DNA of 64,000 nucleotides from Pseudoclavibacter sp. 13-3 (lineage in GTDB: Bacteria; Actinomycetota; Actinomycetes; Actinomycetales; Microbacteriaceae), in assembly GCF_021168475.1 (NCBI RefSeq), contig NZ_JAJOZT010000001.1:248001-312000 (forward strand), written 5' to 3'. Made by a program: the position numbers and the translations under genes. Below the pieces are notes generated by a model. It saw only the letters and a program-made list of their open reading frames with translations, made no database searches and was not told the DNA's origin. This document shows, piece by piece, positions 17,963-29,210 of the stretch (position 1 is its first letter; every line of letters begins with the position of its first letter).

Positions 17963-19393
17963 CTAGCCGAGACGCCGCCGCAGCATCCCCTCGACCTCTT
18001 CGAGTGCCAGCCCGCGCGTCTCGGGCAGTGCCCGCCAGACGAACCACGCGCTCAGCACGTTGACCGCGGCGAACACGAAGTAGACGTCGCCGCCCAAGTG
18101 CGCGAAGGCGACCGGAAAGAGCAGCGCGACCACGCCGTTCGTCACCCACTGCACGCAGACCGCCACACCTGCCGCCATGCCGCGCACCCGCAGCGGAAAG
18201 AGCTCGGCCGTCATCAGCCAGAACACCACCGACACCATCGCCTGCACGAAGCAGAGCAGCACGAGCATGAGCGTGAGCACGAGCCAGGGCTGGGCCGGGC
18301 CGACCGGCAGTGCGAAGGCGAGGCCCAGCAGCAGGTGCGACGAGGCGACGCCGATCAGCCCGGTGATCATGATCGGCCGCCGACCGAGGCGACGCAGCAC
18401 GCGGATGCCGACGAGCGTCGCGAGCACCGAGATCACGCCCGTCGCAATGGTCGCGGTGAGCGCCGCCTGCGTGCCGAGCCCGCTGGTCGCGAGGATGCTC
18501 GGTGCGAAGTACATCACGGAGTTCACGCCGGTGAGCTGCGAGACCATGCCGAGGCCCGCGCCGATCAGCACGAGACGGCGCACCCAGCGGGCGCGCAGCG
18601 GATGTCGGTCTGTTCCGTCCGTCGCACCTGCAGTCTCATTCGCCCGCTCGTGCAGCGCCGCGACACTCTGCAGCTCGTGCTCGCCCTCACCCGGAGTGCG
18701 AATCAGGCCAAGCACGCGGCGCGCTGCAGCAGACCGTCCGTGCATGGCCAGCCAGCGCGGCGACTCGGGCACGAACCAGAGCCCGACGAAGAGCAGCAGT
18801 GCCGGGGTCGCACTGACCAGCAGCATGTGCCGCCAGGCTTCGCCGTCAGACGACACACGCGCGATCGCGGCGTTCGCGACGGCCGCGAGCAGCTGCCCGG
18901 TGACGATCATCAGCTGGTTTCGGGTGACCAGCCCCGCGCGCCGCCGCGCCGGCGCGATCTCGCCGATGAAGACGGGCACGATCGTCGAGCTGGCGCCCAC
19001 GGCGAGCCCCAGCACGACGCGGCAGGCCACCAGCGATTCGACGCTGGGCGCGAAACCGGTGCCCAGTGCGCCGCCGGCGAAGACGAGCGAGACGAAGATC
19101 AGCGTTCGACGGCGACCGAGACGATCAGCCAGACGCCCGCCCACGAGGGCGCCGAGACTCGCCGCGAAGACGAGTGCAGAGGTGACGATGCCCTCGGCCA
19201 GCGCGTCGAGGCCCAGGCCGCCGGCATCGCGCGGCTGACTGAGGAACGGCAGCGCGCCCGCGAGCACGCCGGTGTCATAGCCGAAGGCGACGGCACCCAT
19301 CGTCGCGATCAGCACGATGGTCGTCACCCGGCGGTCAGGTGACCCGTCGGGCATCCGATCGCTCTCAGTCGCGCTCCCCCGTGAACTGGTCAT
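17963..19393 (-). CDS. MFS sugar porter family transporter
   Basis: This 476-residue protein has twelve hydrophobic segments and the signature motifs of the sugar porter subfamily: GYDTGVLAGALPFL in helix 1, GGRLADRLGRRRTL after helix 2, PESPRWLAMHGR after helix 6, RVLRRLGRRP, and LPETRGLALEEVE at the C terminus. It probably imports a sugar or polyol by proton symport. The ATG at 19393 overlaps the ppx stop as ATGA, favouring it; ATG 19354 is an alternative with a GAGAG sequence nearby. Confidence 0.9.
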   Translation of the reverse strand: MTSSRGSATESDRMPDGSPDRRVTTIVLIATMGAVAFGYDTGVLAGALPFLSQPRDAGGLGLDALAEGIVTSALVFAASLGALVGGRLADRLGRRRTLIFVSLVFAGGALGTGFAPSVESLVACRVVLGLAVGASSTIVPVFIGEIAPARRRAGLVTRNQLMIVTGQLLAAVANAAIARVSSDGEAWRHMLLVSATPALLLFVGLWFVPESPRWLAMHGRSAAARRVLGLIRTPGEGEHELQSVAALHERANETAGATDGTDRHPLRARWVRRLVLIGAGLGMVSQLTGVNSVMYFAPSILATSGLGTQAALTATIATGVISVLATLVGIRVLRRLGRRPIMITGLIGVASSHLLLGLAFALPVGPAQPWLVLTLMLVLLCFVQAMVSVVFWLMTAELFPLRVRGMAAGVAVCVQWVTNGVVALLFPVAFAHLGGDVYFVFAAVNVLSAWFVWRALPETRGLALEEVEGMLRRRLG

Positions 19394-20346
19394 CGCCGAT
19401 CTCGGCCGCCCGCCAGCAGCGCCCGAGCGGCGCCATCGAGGATGTCATGCTCGCTGTAGACGGCCTGGTCGCAGTGCGTGCGTGCGGCGATGCGTGCACT
19501 CACCCGCGACCAGATGACCGCAGCGGCAGCGATCACGTCGGTGCGCGTGTCGTCGACGCCGAACTCGGTCAGGGCCTGCGAATCGGCGGCGACCAGCCGG
19601 GCGCAGGCTGCCTGCAGCGCGTCGAGACTCCAGCATCCGCCCGAGAGCTCGCCGAACCGCTCGGCGCGCACGCCCGCGGCCACCGCGGCGATCATGCCGA
19701 CTGAGTCCGAGACGCCGATCACCCGTTCGACGCCCGCAAGCGACACCCGCGTCTCGGCTTCGTCGAGCGCCTGGTCGACGTCGGCGACGATCGACGCATG
19801 CTGCGCCGCAGTCATCGGCCGGCGCGCGTCGAGGTGCCGTTCGGTGAGGCGCACACCGCCGACGTTCATCGACCAGGCGGCGAGCGGCCGGCCGTCGCGC
19901 CCGACGACGAGCTCGGTCGAACCGCCGCCGAGGTCGACGACCAGCGTCGTGGGCTGTGACGGCAGCCCGGTCAGGGCGCCGGCATAGGAGAGATCGGCCT
20001 CTTCGACACCGCTGATGATCTCGGGCCGCACTCCGAGAATCGATTCGACGACGTCGCGCAGCGGCGTCGAATCATGCACATCGCGGCTCGCCGAGGTCGC
20101 CACGAAACGCAGCCGGTCGGGTGCGACGCCGAGACGCGTCAGCTCGTTCTGGTAGTCGTGCAGTGCGACGGCCAGGCGGTCGAGCCCCGCAGGTGCGAAG
20201 GCGTGGGTGCGGTCGACGCCCTCGCCGAGCCGAACGGTCGTCGTACGGCGTGCCAGCTGCCGCGTCGGGTCTGGGCCGTCGAGCACGAGCAGTCGCACGG
20301 TGTTCGTGCCGCAGTCGATCGCGGCGACGCGGTCGCGAACGGTCAT
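19390..20346 (-). CDS. Ppx/GppA exopolyphosphatase family protein
   Basis: This 318-residue protein hydrolyses inorganic polyphosphate or the pppGpp 5'-phosphate, as members of the Ppx/GppA family do. The ASKHA-fold phosphate loops are visible: AAIDCGTNTVRLLVLD at residues 8-23 and LVVDLGGGSTELVVG near 137. It has only the catalytic two-subdomain core and lacks the C-terminal HD-like domain of E. coli Ppx, as is usual in actinobacteria. Its ATG overlaps the stop of the glycosyltransferase gene by 4 bases, and its own stop overlaps the next start the same way. Confidence 0.93.
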   Translation of the reverse strand: MTVRDRVAAIDCGTNTVRLLVLDGPDPTRQLARRTTTVRLGEGVDRTHAFAPAGLDRLAVALHDYQNELTRLGVAPDRLRFVATSASRDVHDSTPLRDVVESILGVRPEIISGVEEADLSYAGALTGLPSQPTTLVVDLGGGSTELVVGRDGRPLAAWSMNVGGVRLTERHLDARRPMTAAQHASIVADVDQALDEAETRVSLAGVERVIGVSDSVGMIAAVAAGVRAERFGELSGGCWSLDALQAACARLVAADSQALTEFGVDDTRTDVIAAAAVIWSRVSARIAARTHCDQAVYSEHDILDGAARALLAGGRDRR

Positions 20347-21551
20347 GCGGGCTGCACCGCCGTGCGCATCAGGCGACGCTGCCGGCCGTAGATCTGCACG
20401 AGCCGTTGGGCGCTCTTCACCCAGCTGCGCTGCAGCGCGAGAGCACGACCCGCACGCCCCATGCGCTCCCGCAGCTCGGCGTCGTCGAGCAGCCTGGTCA
20501 GCGCGCGCGCCCAGGTCTCGGGCGAGCGGTCGTGCAGCAGCAGGCCGGTCTCGCCGTCGTGCACCGCCTCGGGCAGACCGCCGGTCGCCATCGCGATCAC
20601 CGGCACGCCGCTCGCGGCCGCCTCGAGCGCGACGAGGCCGTAGGTCTCAGAGTGCGACGGCACCAGGAACACCGAGGCGGCGCGCATCAGCTCGGCGAGC
20701 TCGGCGTGCGACATCGCGCCGTCGAAGCGCACCCGCTCGCCGATGCCAGCGTCTGCGGCCTGCTGGCGCAGGGCCCTCAGACAGCCGCCATCCTGGCTGC
20801 TCGGCCCGCCCGCGATGCGCAGATCCGGCCGCAGCGCCGCGTCCGTCGACGCGATCGCGGCGACGGCGAGGTCGAGCCCTTTGAGCGGTTCGATGCGGGC
20901 TGCGGCGGCGACGTATCTCGGAACGGCCGCCGTGCCCGGGTGAAAGCACCGGGCATCCACACCGGGCGACACCACGTGCACGCGCGACGCATCGCCGCCC
21001 AGCCGCTCGACCACCGTGCGCTGCTCGGCATGGCTGACCGTGATCACCGCATCGGCCTCGCGCGCGAGGGTGCGCTCTGCGGTGAGGCGTCTGGGCGTCT
21101 CAGGAGGCTCACCGTTGTCGAGCGCGGTGTCGGCGTCGGCCGCGATGCTGTGAAAGCTCTGCAGCAGCACCGCACCGCATTCCCGCGCGACGGGCAGCGC
21201 AGCCAGCCCGGAGTACCAGTGATGCGCATGGATCACGTCATAGTCGCCGAAGGTGCGCAGCTGATCGGCGAAGGGTTCGATGCAGGCCTCGTGCTCGGCC
21301 TTGGGCAGCGGATGCTCGGGGCCGGCCGTGATGGTGCGCAGCGTGAGTCTGGGGGCGAGTTCGATCGCATCGGGCTGCTCGGGAGCGCTGCGGCGGGTGA
21401 TCACGTCGACGTGGTGGCCCAGTGCGGCCAGCTCGGCCGAGATGTGCTGGATCACGATGTTCATGCCGCCGACGTCGCCCGTGCCGGGGTCGCCATAGGG
21501 ATTCGTGTGCAGCGAGATCATGGCGATGCGCAGCGGGCTGGCGGAGGGCAT
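20343..21551 (-). CDS. GT4 glycosyltransferase, MshA-like
   Basis: This 402-residue GT-B enzyme resembles MshA, the N-acetylglucosaminyl transferase that begins mycothiol synthesis: the N terminus ISLHTNPYGDPGTGDVGGMN matches the MshA donor/acceptor loop, HAHHWYSGLAAL the central His region, and SETYGLVALEAAASGVPVIA the C-terminal EX7E motif that holds the nucleotide sugar. Other GT4 transferases share these features, so MshA is a likely but unproven call. The ATG at 21551 lacks a clear ribosome site but has TAAACT seven bases upstream, consistent with a leaderless mRNA. It heads an operon of overlapping genes. Confidence 0.85.
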   Translation of the reverse strand: MPSASPLRIAMISLHTNPYGDPGTGDVGGMNIVIQHISAELAALGHHVDVITRRSAPEQPDAIELAPRLTLRTITAGPEHPLPKAEHEACIEPFADQLRTFGDYDVIHAHHWYSGLAALPVARECGAVLLQSFHSIAADADTALDNGEPPETPRRLTAERTLAREADAVITVSHAEQRTVVERLGGDASRVHVVSPGVDARCFHPGTAAVPRYVAAAARIEPLKGLDLAVAAIASTDAALRPDLRIAGGPSSQDGGCLRALRQQAADAGIGERVRFDGAMSHAELAELMRAASVFLVPSHSETYGLVALEAAASGVPVIAMATGGLPEAVHDGETGLLLHDRSPETWARALTRLLDDAELRERMGRAGRALALQRSWVKSAQRLVQIYGRQRRLMRTAVQPA

Positions 21552-21632
21552 GACGCTCAGTTTAAGGCATGGCGTGCGGATTCCCCCGATCGAAGGCAAC
21601 AGCAGGGAATACCTGCAGCACTCTGACGTTAG

Positions 21633-21653
21633 GTTGAGCGTACGGCACTCAAC
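21633..21653 (+). promoter_or_regulatory. HAIR-type HspR operator
   Basis: GTTGAGC-N7-ACTCAAC is a perfect 7-bp inverted repeat with a 7-base centre and matches the HAIR consensus CTTGAGT-N7-ACTCAAG at 11 of 14 positions, keeping the TTGAG/CTCAA core and spacing. It lies 73 bases upstream of the Clp ATPase start. In actinobacteria HspR binds HAIR sites to repress heat-shock genes. An overlapping CTCAACTTTGAG follows. Confidence 0.8.
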
Positions 21654-21725
21654 TTTGAGGGTGGCGACGTCTGAACGACTGATTCTGACCGGCATCACCC
21701 TCGCGAACACCGCTGAGGAGGTACT

Positions 21726-24554
<2,829 letters not shown>

Positions 24555-24564
24555 GGTCGTTGGC

Positions 24565-25419
24565 ATGAGCACTTCGCCCGAGAGCATTCAGACCGCACAC
24601 ACCCTGAACGACGGCACGAGACTGCCGGCGATCGGTTTCGGCACCTACGGCCTCAACGGGCACGTGGGTGCCGAGACGGTCGCGCAGGCGATCGACAACG
24701 GCTACCGCCTGATCGACACCGCCTTCAACTACGAGAACGAGGGCGCGGTCGGCGCCGGGGTGCGCCTCAGCGGCGTGCCGCGTGACGAGATCGTCGTCAC
24801 CTCGAAGCTGCCCGGCCGCCACCAGGCGTTCGATCAGGCGATCCCGACGATCGAGGAGTCGGTGTATCGCACCGGTCTCGACCATCTCGATCTGCTGCTG
24901 ATCCACTGGCCGAACCCGCTGACCGACCGGTTCGTCGAGGCATGGCAGGCACTGATCGAGGCGCGCGAGCGCGGACTGACCCGTCGCATCGGCGTGAGCA
25001 ATTTTCTGCCCGAGCACCTCGAGCGTCTCGAGCGTGAGACCGGTGTGCTGCCGAGTGTGAACCAGATCGAGTTGCACCCGCGGTTTCCGCAGCATGAGGC
25101 GGTGCGCTGGAACACCGAGCACGGCATCGTCACCGAGGCGTGGAGTCCGCTCGGCCGGGCCAGCGAGATTCTGCAGAACGAGACGCTCGAGCAGATCGCT
25201 CGGGCTCACGGGCGCACCGTGGCTCAGATCGTGCTGCGGTGGCATCTGCAGAACGGCGTGGTGCCGATTCCGAAGGCCTCGCACGCTGATCGGCAGATCA
25301 GCAACCTCGCTGTGTTCGACTTCGAGCTGAGCACCGAGGATCTCACCGCGATCGACGGTCTCGCCCGTGAAGACGGTCGGCTCAAGGGGCAGGATCCCGC
25401 GACCTACGAGGAGTTCTGA
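24565..25419 (+). CDS. Aldo/keto reductase
   Basis: This 284-residue NADPH-dependent oxidoreductase reduces aldehydes or ketones. The catalytic tetrad is visible: Asp and Tyr in LIDTAFNYENEGAVG, Lys in VVTSKLPGRH and His in LLIHWPNP. IPKASHADRQISNL near the C terminus is the NADPH phosphate-binding loop. The family start is at MSTSPESIQTAHTLNDG (24565); an in-frame ATG at 24541 would overlap clp. Substrate is unknown. It ends 80 bases before the SOS-controlled pair. Confidence 0.92.
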   Translation: MSTSPESIQTAHTLNDGTRLPAIGFGTYGLNGHVGAETVAQAIDNGYRLIDTAFNYENEGAVGAGVRLSGVPRDEIVVTSKLPGRHQAFDQAIPTIEESVYRTGLDHLDLLLIHWPNPLTDRFVEAWQALIEARERGLTRRIGVSNFLPEHLERLERETGVLPSVNQIELHPRFPQHEAVRWNTEHGIVTEAWSPLGRASEILQNETLEQIARAHGRTVAQIVLRWHLQNGVVPIPKASHADRQISNLAVFDFELSTEDLTAIDGLAREDGRLKGQDPATYEEF

Positions 25420-25427
25420 GTTCAGCG

Positions 25428-25456
25428 TTGCCGATGTCGGAGGGCCCCTCTACGCT
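25428..25456 (+). promoter_or_regulatory. Promoter of DUF6504-dnaE2
   Basis: TTGCCG (25428-25433) and TACGCT (25451-25456) are separated by exactly 17 bases. The predicted start of transcription falls inside the LexA site that follows immediately, which is ideal for repression. Confidence 0.55.
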
Positions 25457-25488
25457 GTGATCATTCGAACATATGTTCGACTGATCAC
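25457..25488 (+). promoter_or_regulatory. LexA (SOS) box within a larger dyad
   Basis: TCGAACATATGTTCGA at 25465-25480 is a perfect 16-bp palindrome containing the Gram-positive LexA consensus GAACN4GTTC. GTGATCA and TGATCAC flank it symmetrically at 25457-25463 and 25482-25488, so the whole 32-bp element is palindromic with one mismatched pair. It lies 12 bases upstream of the DUF6504 start region. Confidence 0.88.
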
Positions 25489-25502
25489 AGCAGGAGGCCA
25501 TG

Positions 25503-25814
25503 ATGCCATGCAAGATCGATGAGACGATCACCGTCGCGCTCTCGCACGAGGGCGAGCCGCGCAGTTTCGTCTGGCGTCGTTTCGAGTACGAGATCGTCGG
25601 GGTGCCGCAGAGCTTCTTTCACCGACGACGCTGGTGGCACGCACCCCAGGAGTCACCCACAGCGAGCGGCGCTTCGACGACCTGCGCCACCCGCCAGCGC
25701 GTCGACCAGGAGCTCTGGCGCGTCGAGGCCTCGTGCACAGGCGACGACTTTCACACCTACGACCTGCTGCGGCTGCCCGACGACGGCTGGCGGCTGCAGC
25801 TCGTCTGGGAGTGA
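25503..25814 (+). CDS. DUF6504 family protein
   Basis: This 103-residue basic, Trp/Arg-rich cytosolic protein matches the DUF6504 group that accompanies translesion polymerase genes in actinobacteria; its biochemical function is not known. Conserved-looking blocks are FVWRRFEYEIVGVPQSFFHRRRWW near the start and LWRVEASCTG...YDLLRLPDDGWRLQLVWE at the end. Two adjacent ATGs (25500 and 25503) follow AGGAGG; the second gives a better 5-base spacing. The gene overlaps or abuts dnaE2 and is under a LexA box, so it is probably part of the SOS mutagenesis response. Confidence 0.85.
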   Translation: MPCKIDETITVALSHEGEPRSFVWRRFEYEIVGVPQSFFHRRRWWHAPQESPTASGASTTCATRQRVDQELWRVEASCTGDDFHTYDLLRLPDDGWRLQLVWE

Positions 25815-25819
25815 CCGGC

Positions 25820-28800
25820 ATGCCTCCGTTCACGCATCTGCACGTGCATTCGGGCTTCTCGACACACTACGGCTGCACCGAGCCGAGACGCCTCACCGAG
25901 CTGGCGGCGAGCGCCGGCGCCGAGCGTCTGGCGCTCACCGACCGCGACGGCGTCTACGGTGCGGCTGCGCATGTGCAGGCCTGCCGAGACGCGTCGCTCG
26001 CGCCGATTCTGGGCGCAGATCTCGCCGTGCACGGCAGCTTCGCCGAGCAGCTGGGCCGTGTCGTGCTGCTCGCCCACGGAGCAGTCGGCCGCAGCGACTC
26101 CACGGGGTGGTCGCAGGCTGGGCACGGCGCCGGCTATGCAGCGCTGTGCCGCATGGTGACCGCCGCCCACTTTCCCGGTCAGAGAGCACGTCGTTGTTCG
26201 ACGCCCTCGCTCAGTCGTGACGCGCTCGGCGAGCTGCTGCGTGAGCGGCCGAATCTGAGTGTGCTGCTCGGCCCCTCCAGCGACGTCGGCCGGCTGGTCG
26301 AGGCGCACCGTCTGCCCGAGGCTCTTGCGGCATTGCACGCCTGGTGCCGGCTGGTGCCGCGCGATCTGCTGGCGATCGAGGTGGTGTGCTGGCTGGCCGA
26401 GCCCGGTCGGCCCGGCAGTGTCACGCCGGCCACGCGGATGCTCTCGCTGGCCGAATCGCAGGGGCTCACCGCCGTGCTCACCAATCAGGTTCGCTACGGC
26501 GAGCCAGACGAGGCCGCCACCGCAGACATCTCAGACTCCGCGCGCACGCTGCTGCCGCTCGACGAGCTCGACCGCGACCGGCGGCTCGCCGCCACCGGGC
26601 AGGCGTGGCTGAAGCCGGCAGCTGCCATGCGGCGCATCGCCCGCATGGTCGTCGACGTGAGCGACCACACGACCACCGCCGCAGACCTGCTCACCGCCAC
26701 CGAGCGTCTCGCCGAACGCTGCATGCTCGACCCCGAAGTCGATCTCGGCTGGGGGCATCCGCGCATGCCCGAGGCCGGCGTGATCGGCATTGACAGAGAC
26801 CCGATGCGCGCACTGACCGAGCGGGTCCGAGCCGCTGTCCCCGAGCGGTACGCCCAGGCCGACACCGCTCGTCTGCAGGCGGTGCACGACCGTCTCGATC
26901 ACGAGCTCGCCGACATCGAGACGCTGGGGTTCGCCCCGTATTTTCTGACCGTCGCCAGAGTCGTCGATCTGATTCGCGGCATGGGGGTGCGGGTGCAGGC
27001 CCGTGGGTCTGGGGTCGGCTCGATGCTGAACTATCTGCTGCGCATCTCCGGCGTCGAACCACTCGACAACGGGCTGCTCTGGGAGCGTTTCCTCTCGCCC
27101 GAACGCCGCACGCTGCCCGACATCGACCTCGATGTCGAGTCTGCTCGGCGCCATGACGTCTACCGGCGCATCTTCGCCGATTTCGGCGAGCAGCGGGTGA
27201 CGTTGATGTCGATGATGAACACCTATCGCTCGCGCGGCGCAGTGCGCGACGCCGGGCTCGCGTTGGGCATCGAGCCCGGCCGCGTCGACGCGATCGCCAA
27301 AGAGCTGTGGCGGTTCAGCGCCGGCAGCTTTCGGCGCGCTCTGGCAGAGAAGCCCGAGCTCGCCGAGTTCGCCGAGCAGGTGCGCACCACTCCACAGCTC
27401 GATCTGCTCGTCGACGCCACCGAACGCCTCGACGCGCTGCCGCGGCACATCTCCATGCATCCCTGCGGGGTCATCCTCTCTGATCTGTCGCTGCTCGACC
27501 GCACGCCGGTGCAGCCCTCGGGCATCGGGCTGCCGATGTCGCAGTTCGACAAGCACAGCGTCGACCCGATGGGGCTGATCAAGCTCGACGTGCTCGGCGT
27601 GCGCATGCAGTCGGCGATGGCCTACGCCGTGCGCGAGGCGAACCGGCTGCACGAGACGCCGATCGATCTCGACGCGCTGCCGCTCGACGACCCGGCCACG
27701 TTCGAGACGATTCGCTCGACGCAGACCTTGGGCATCTTCCAGATCGAGTCGCCGGGGCAGATGGAGCTGGTCGGCAAGCTGCAGCCCGAGGTGTTCAACG
27801 ACCTCACCGTCGACATCAGCCTGTTTCGCCCCGGCCCGATGAAGAACGACATGCCGCTGCAGTATCTGCAGGCTCGACACGGCGAGGTGTCGCCGGCGCG
27901 CATCCACCCGCGCATCGACTCGATTCTGCGCGAGACGATGGGCGTCGTGGTCTTTCACGAGCAGGTGATGCGTCTGCTCGACGAGCTCACCGGCTGCGGC
28001 CTGGCCAAGGCCGACGTGTACCGGCGGTCGATGGCAGACGACCAGCAGCTCGACCAGATCGAACAGATGGTCTTCGACCAGGCGGCGCGGCGCGGCTTTC
28101 CGCCGTCGGTGCTCGACCGCTGCTGGCGAATGCTGCGGGGCTTCGCCAGCTTCGGCTTCGCGAAGGCCCACGGCGCAGCCTTCGCTCTGCCCACCTATCA
28201 GTCCGCCTGGCTGAAGACGCATCATCCGGCTGAGTTCCTCGCCGGGCTGCTGACCCACGATCCCGGCATGTGGCCCAAAGACCTGCTGCTCGCCGAGGCA
28301 CGCCGCCTGAGCATCCCTCTGCTGCCGCTCGACGTGCAGTGCTCCGGGCTCGACTACCGAGTCGAGCGGCTGCCCGAGCCTCAAGACCGGAGTCTCGGCA
28401 TCCGCGTGCCGGTGACCGAGCTGATCGGCAGCGCCCGGGCCGAGCAGGAGCGCCTGGTCGCGCATCAGCCGTTCGCGAATCTGCAAGACTTCCGCGATCG
28501 TGTGCGTCCGCGTCGCAGCACGTTCGAAGCGCTGGCCAGAGTCGGCGCACTCGACGCGTTCATCGGGCACGATTCCCGACGACGTCATGAGCTGCTCGCT
28601 CAGATCAGATCGATCACCGCCGCACCGATACGCATTCCCGCCCAGCAGCTGGCCTTCGACCTCGATCTGCCGACCTCGCCGCATCCCGAGGTCACCGCGA
28701 TCGACCTGCGCACCCCCACCCAGACCGATCTCGAGATCGAGCATCTCGGCGTCGGCGTCGGACACCATGTGATCACCCGCTTCCACCCGCTGTTCCGACG

Positions 28801-29200
28801 ACTCGGGGTGACCCCGGCGCGAGATCTCGTCGGGCTGCCAGGAGGCACCGAGGTGCTGGTCGCCGGGGTGCGCAGAGCGACGAACACTCCCCCGATGCGC
28901 GGCGGCCGACGCGTGGTGTTCGTCTCGCTCGACGACGGCACCGCAGTGAGCAACATCGTCTTCTTCCACGACGCCCAGGAGCGCATCCGCAGCGGGGTCT
29001 TCCGCACCCAGTTCATGCTCGTACGCGGAGTCACCCGGCGCAGCGGGGCGAAGGGCATCAGCGTCACCGGTTCGATGGCTTGGAATCTCGTCGATGTGCA
29101 GGCGCAGCACGATGTGCAGGCGCAGCAGCAGCCCGGTGCCGGGCATCCGAGATCGTTGCAGCCGCGCGATCCACAGTCGCTGCAGAGAACGGCAGGCTAA
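25820..29200 (+). CDS. dnaE2: Error-prone DNA polymerase DnaE2
   Basis: This 1126-residue C-family polymerase copies damaged templates in SOS mutagenesis. It begins with the PHP domain (THLHVHSGFSTHYGCTEP), has the polymerase carboxylates in LPDIDLDVES and DISLFRPGPMKND, a GFASFGFAKAHGAAFA fingers region, and a C-terminal helix-hairpin/OB part (DLVGLPGGTEVLVAGVRRAT). Length and sequence fit DnaE2 rather than replicative DnaE1. ATG 25820 follows GGGAG by 8 bases; a GTG at 25811 overlapping the DUF6504 stop is possible. No imuA or imuB gene is next to it, although DnaE2 is known to act with ImuB. Confidence 0.95.
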   Translation: MPPFTHLHVHSGFSTHYGCTEPRRLTELAASAGAERLALTDRDGVYGAAAHVQACRDASLAPILGADLAVHGSFAEQLGRVVLLAHGAVGRSDSTGWSQAGHGAGYAALCRMVTAAHFPGQRARRCSTPSLSRDALGELLRERPNLSVLLGPSSDVGRLVEAHRLPEALAALHAWCRLVPRDLLAIEVVCWLAEPGRPGSVTPATRMLSLAESQGLTAVLTNQVRYGEPDEAATADISDSARTLLPLDELDRDRRLAATGQAWLKPAAAMRRIARMVVDVSDHTTTAADLLTATERLAERCMLDPEVDLGWGHPRMPEAGVIGIDRDPMRALTERVRAAVPERYAQADTARLQAVHDRLDHELADIETLGFAPYFLTVARVVDLIRGMGVRVQARGSGVGSMLNYLLRISGVEPLDNGLLWERFLSPERRTLPDIDLDVESARRHDVYRRIFADFGEQRVTLMSMMNTYRSRGAVRDAGLALGIEPGRVDAIAKELWRFSAGSFRRALAEKPELAEFAEQVRTTPQLDLLVDATERLDALPRHISMHPCGVILSDLSLLDRTPVQPSGIGLPMSQFDKHSVDPMGLIKLDVLGVRMQSAMAYAVREANRLHETPIDLDALPLDDPATFETIRSTQTLGIFQIESPGQMELVGKLQPEVFNDLTVDISLFRPGPMKNDMPLQYLQARHGEVSPARIHPRIDSILRETMGVVVFHEQVMRLLDELTGCGLAKADVYRRSMADDQQLDQIEQMVFDQAARRGFPPSVLDRCWRMLRGFASFGFAKAHGAAFALPTYQSAWLKTHHPAEFLAGLLTHDPGMWPKDLLLAEARRLSIPLLPLDVQCSGLDYRVERLPEPQDRSLGIRVPVTELIGSARAEQERLVAHQPFANLQDFRDRVRPRRSTFEALARVGALDAFIGHDSRRRHELLAQIRSITAAPIRIPAQQLAFDLDLPTSPHPEVTAIDLRTPTQTDLEIEHLGVGVGHHVITRFHPLFRRLGVTPARDLVGLPGGTEVLVAGVRRATNTPPMRGGRRVVFVSLDDGTAVSNIVFFHDAQERIRSGVFRTQFMLVRGVTRRSGAKGISVTGSMAWNLVDVQAQHDVQAQQQPGAGHPRSLQPRDPQSLQRTAG

Positions 29201-29210
29201 CGTGTATTCC

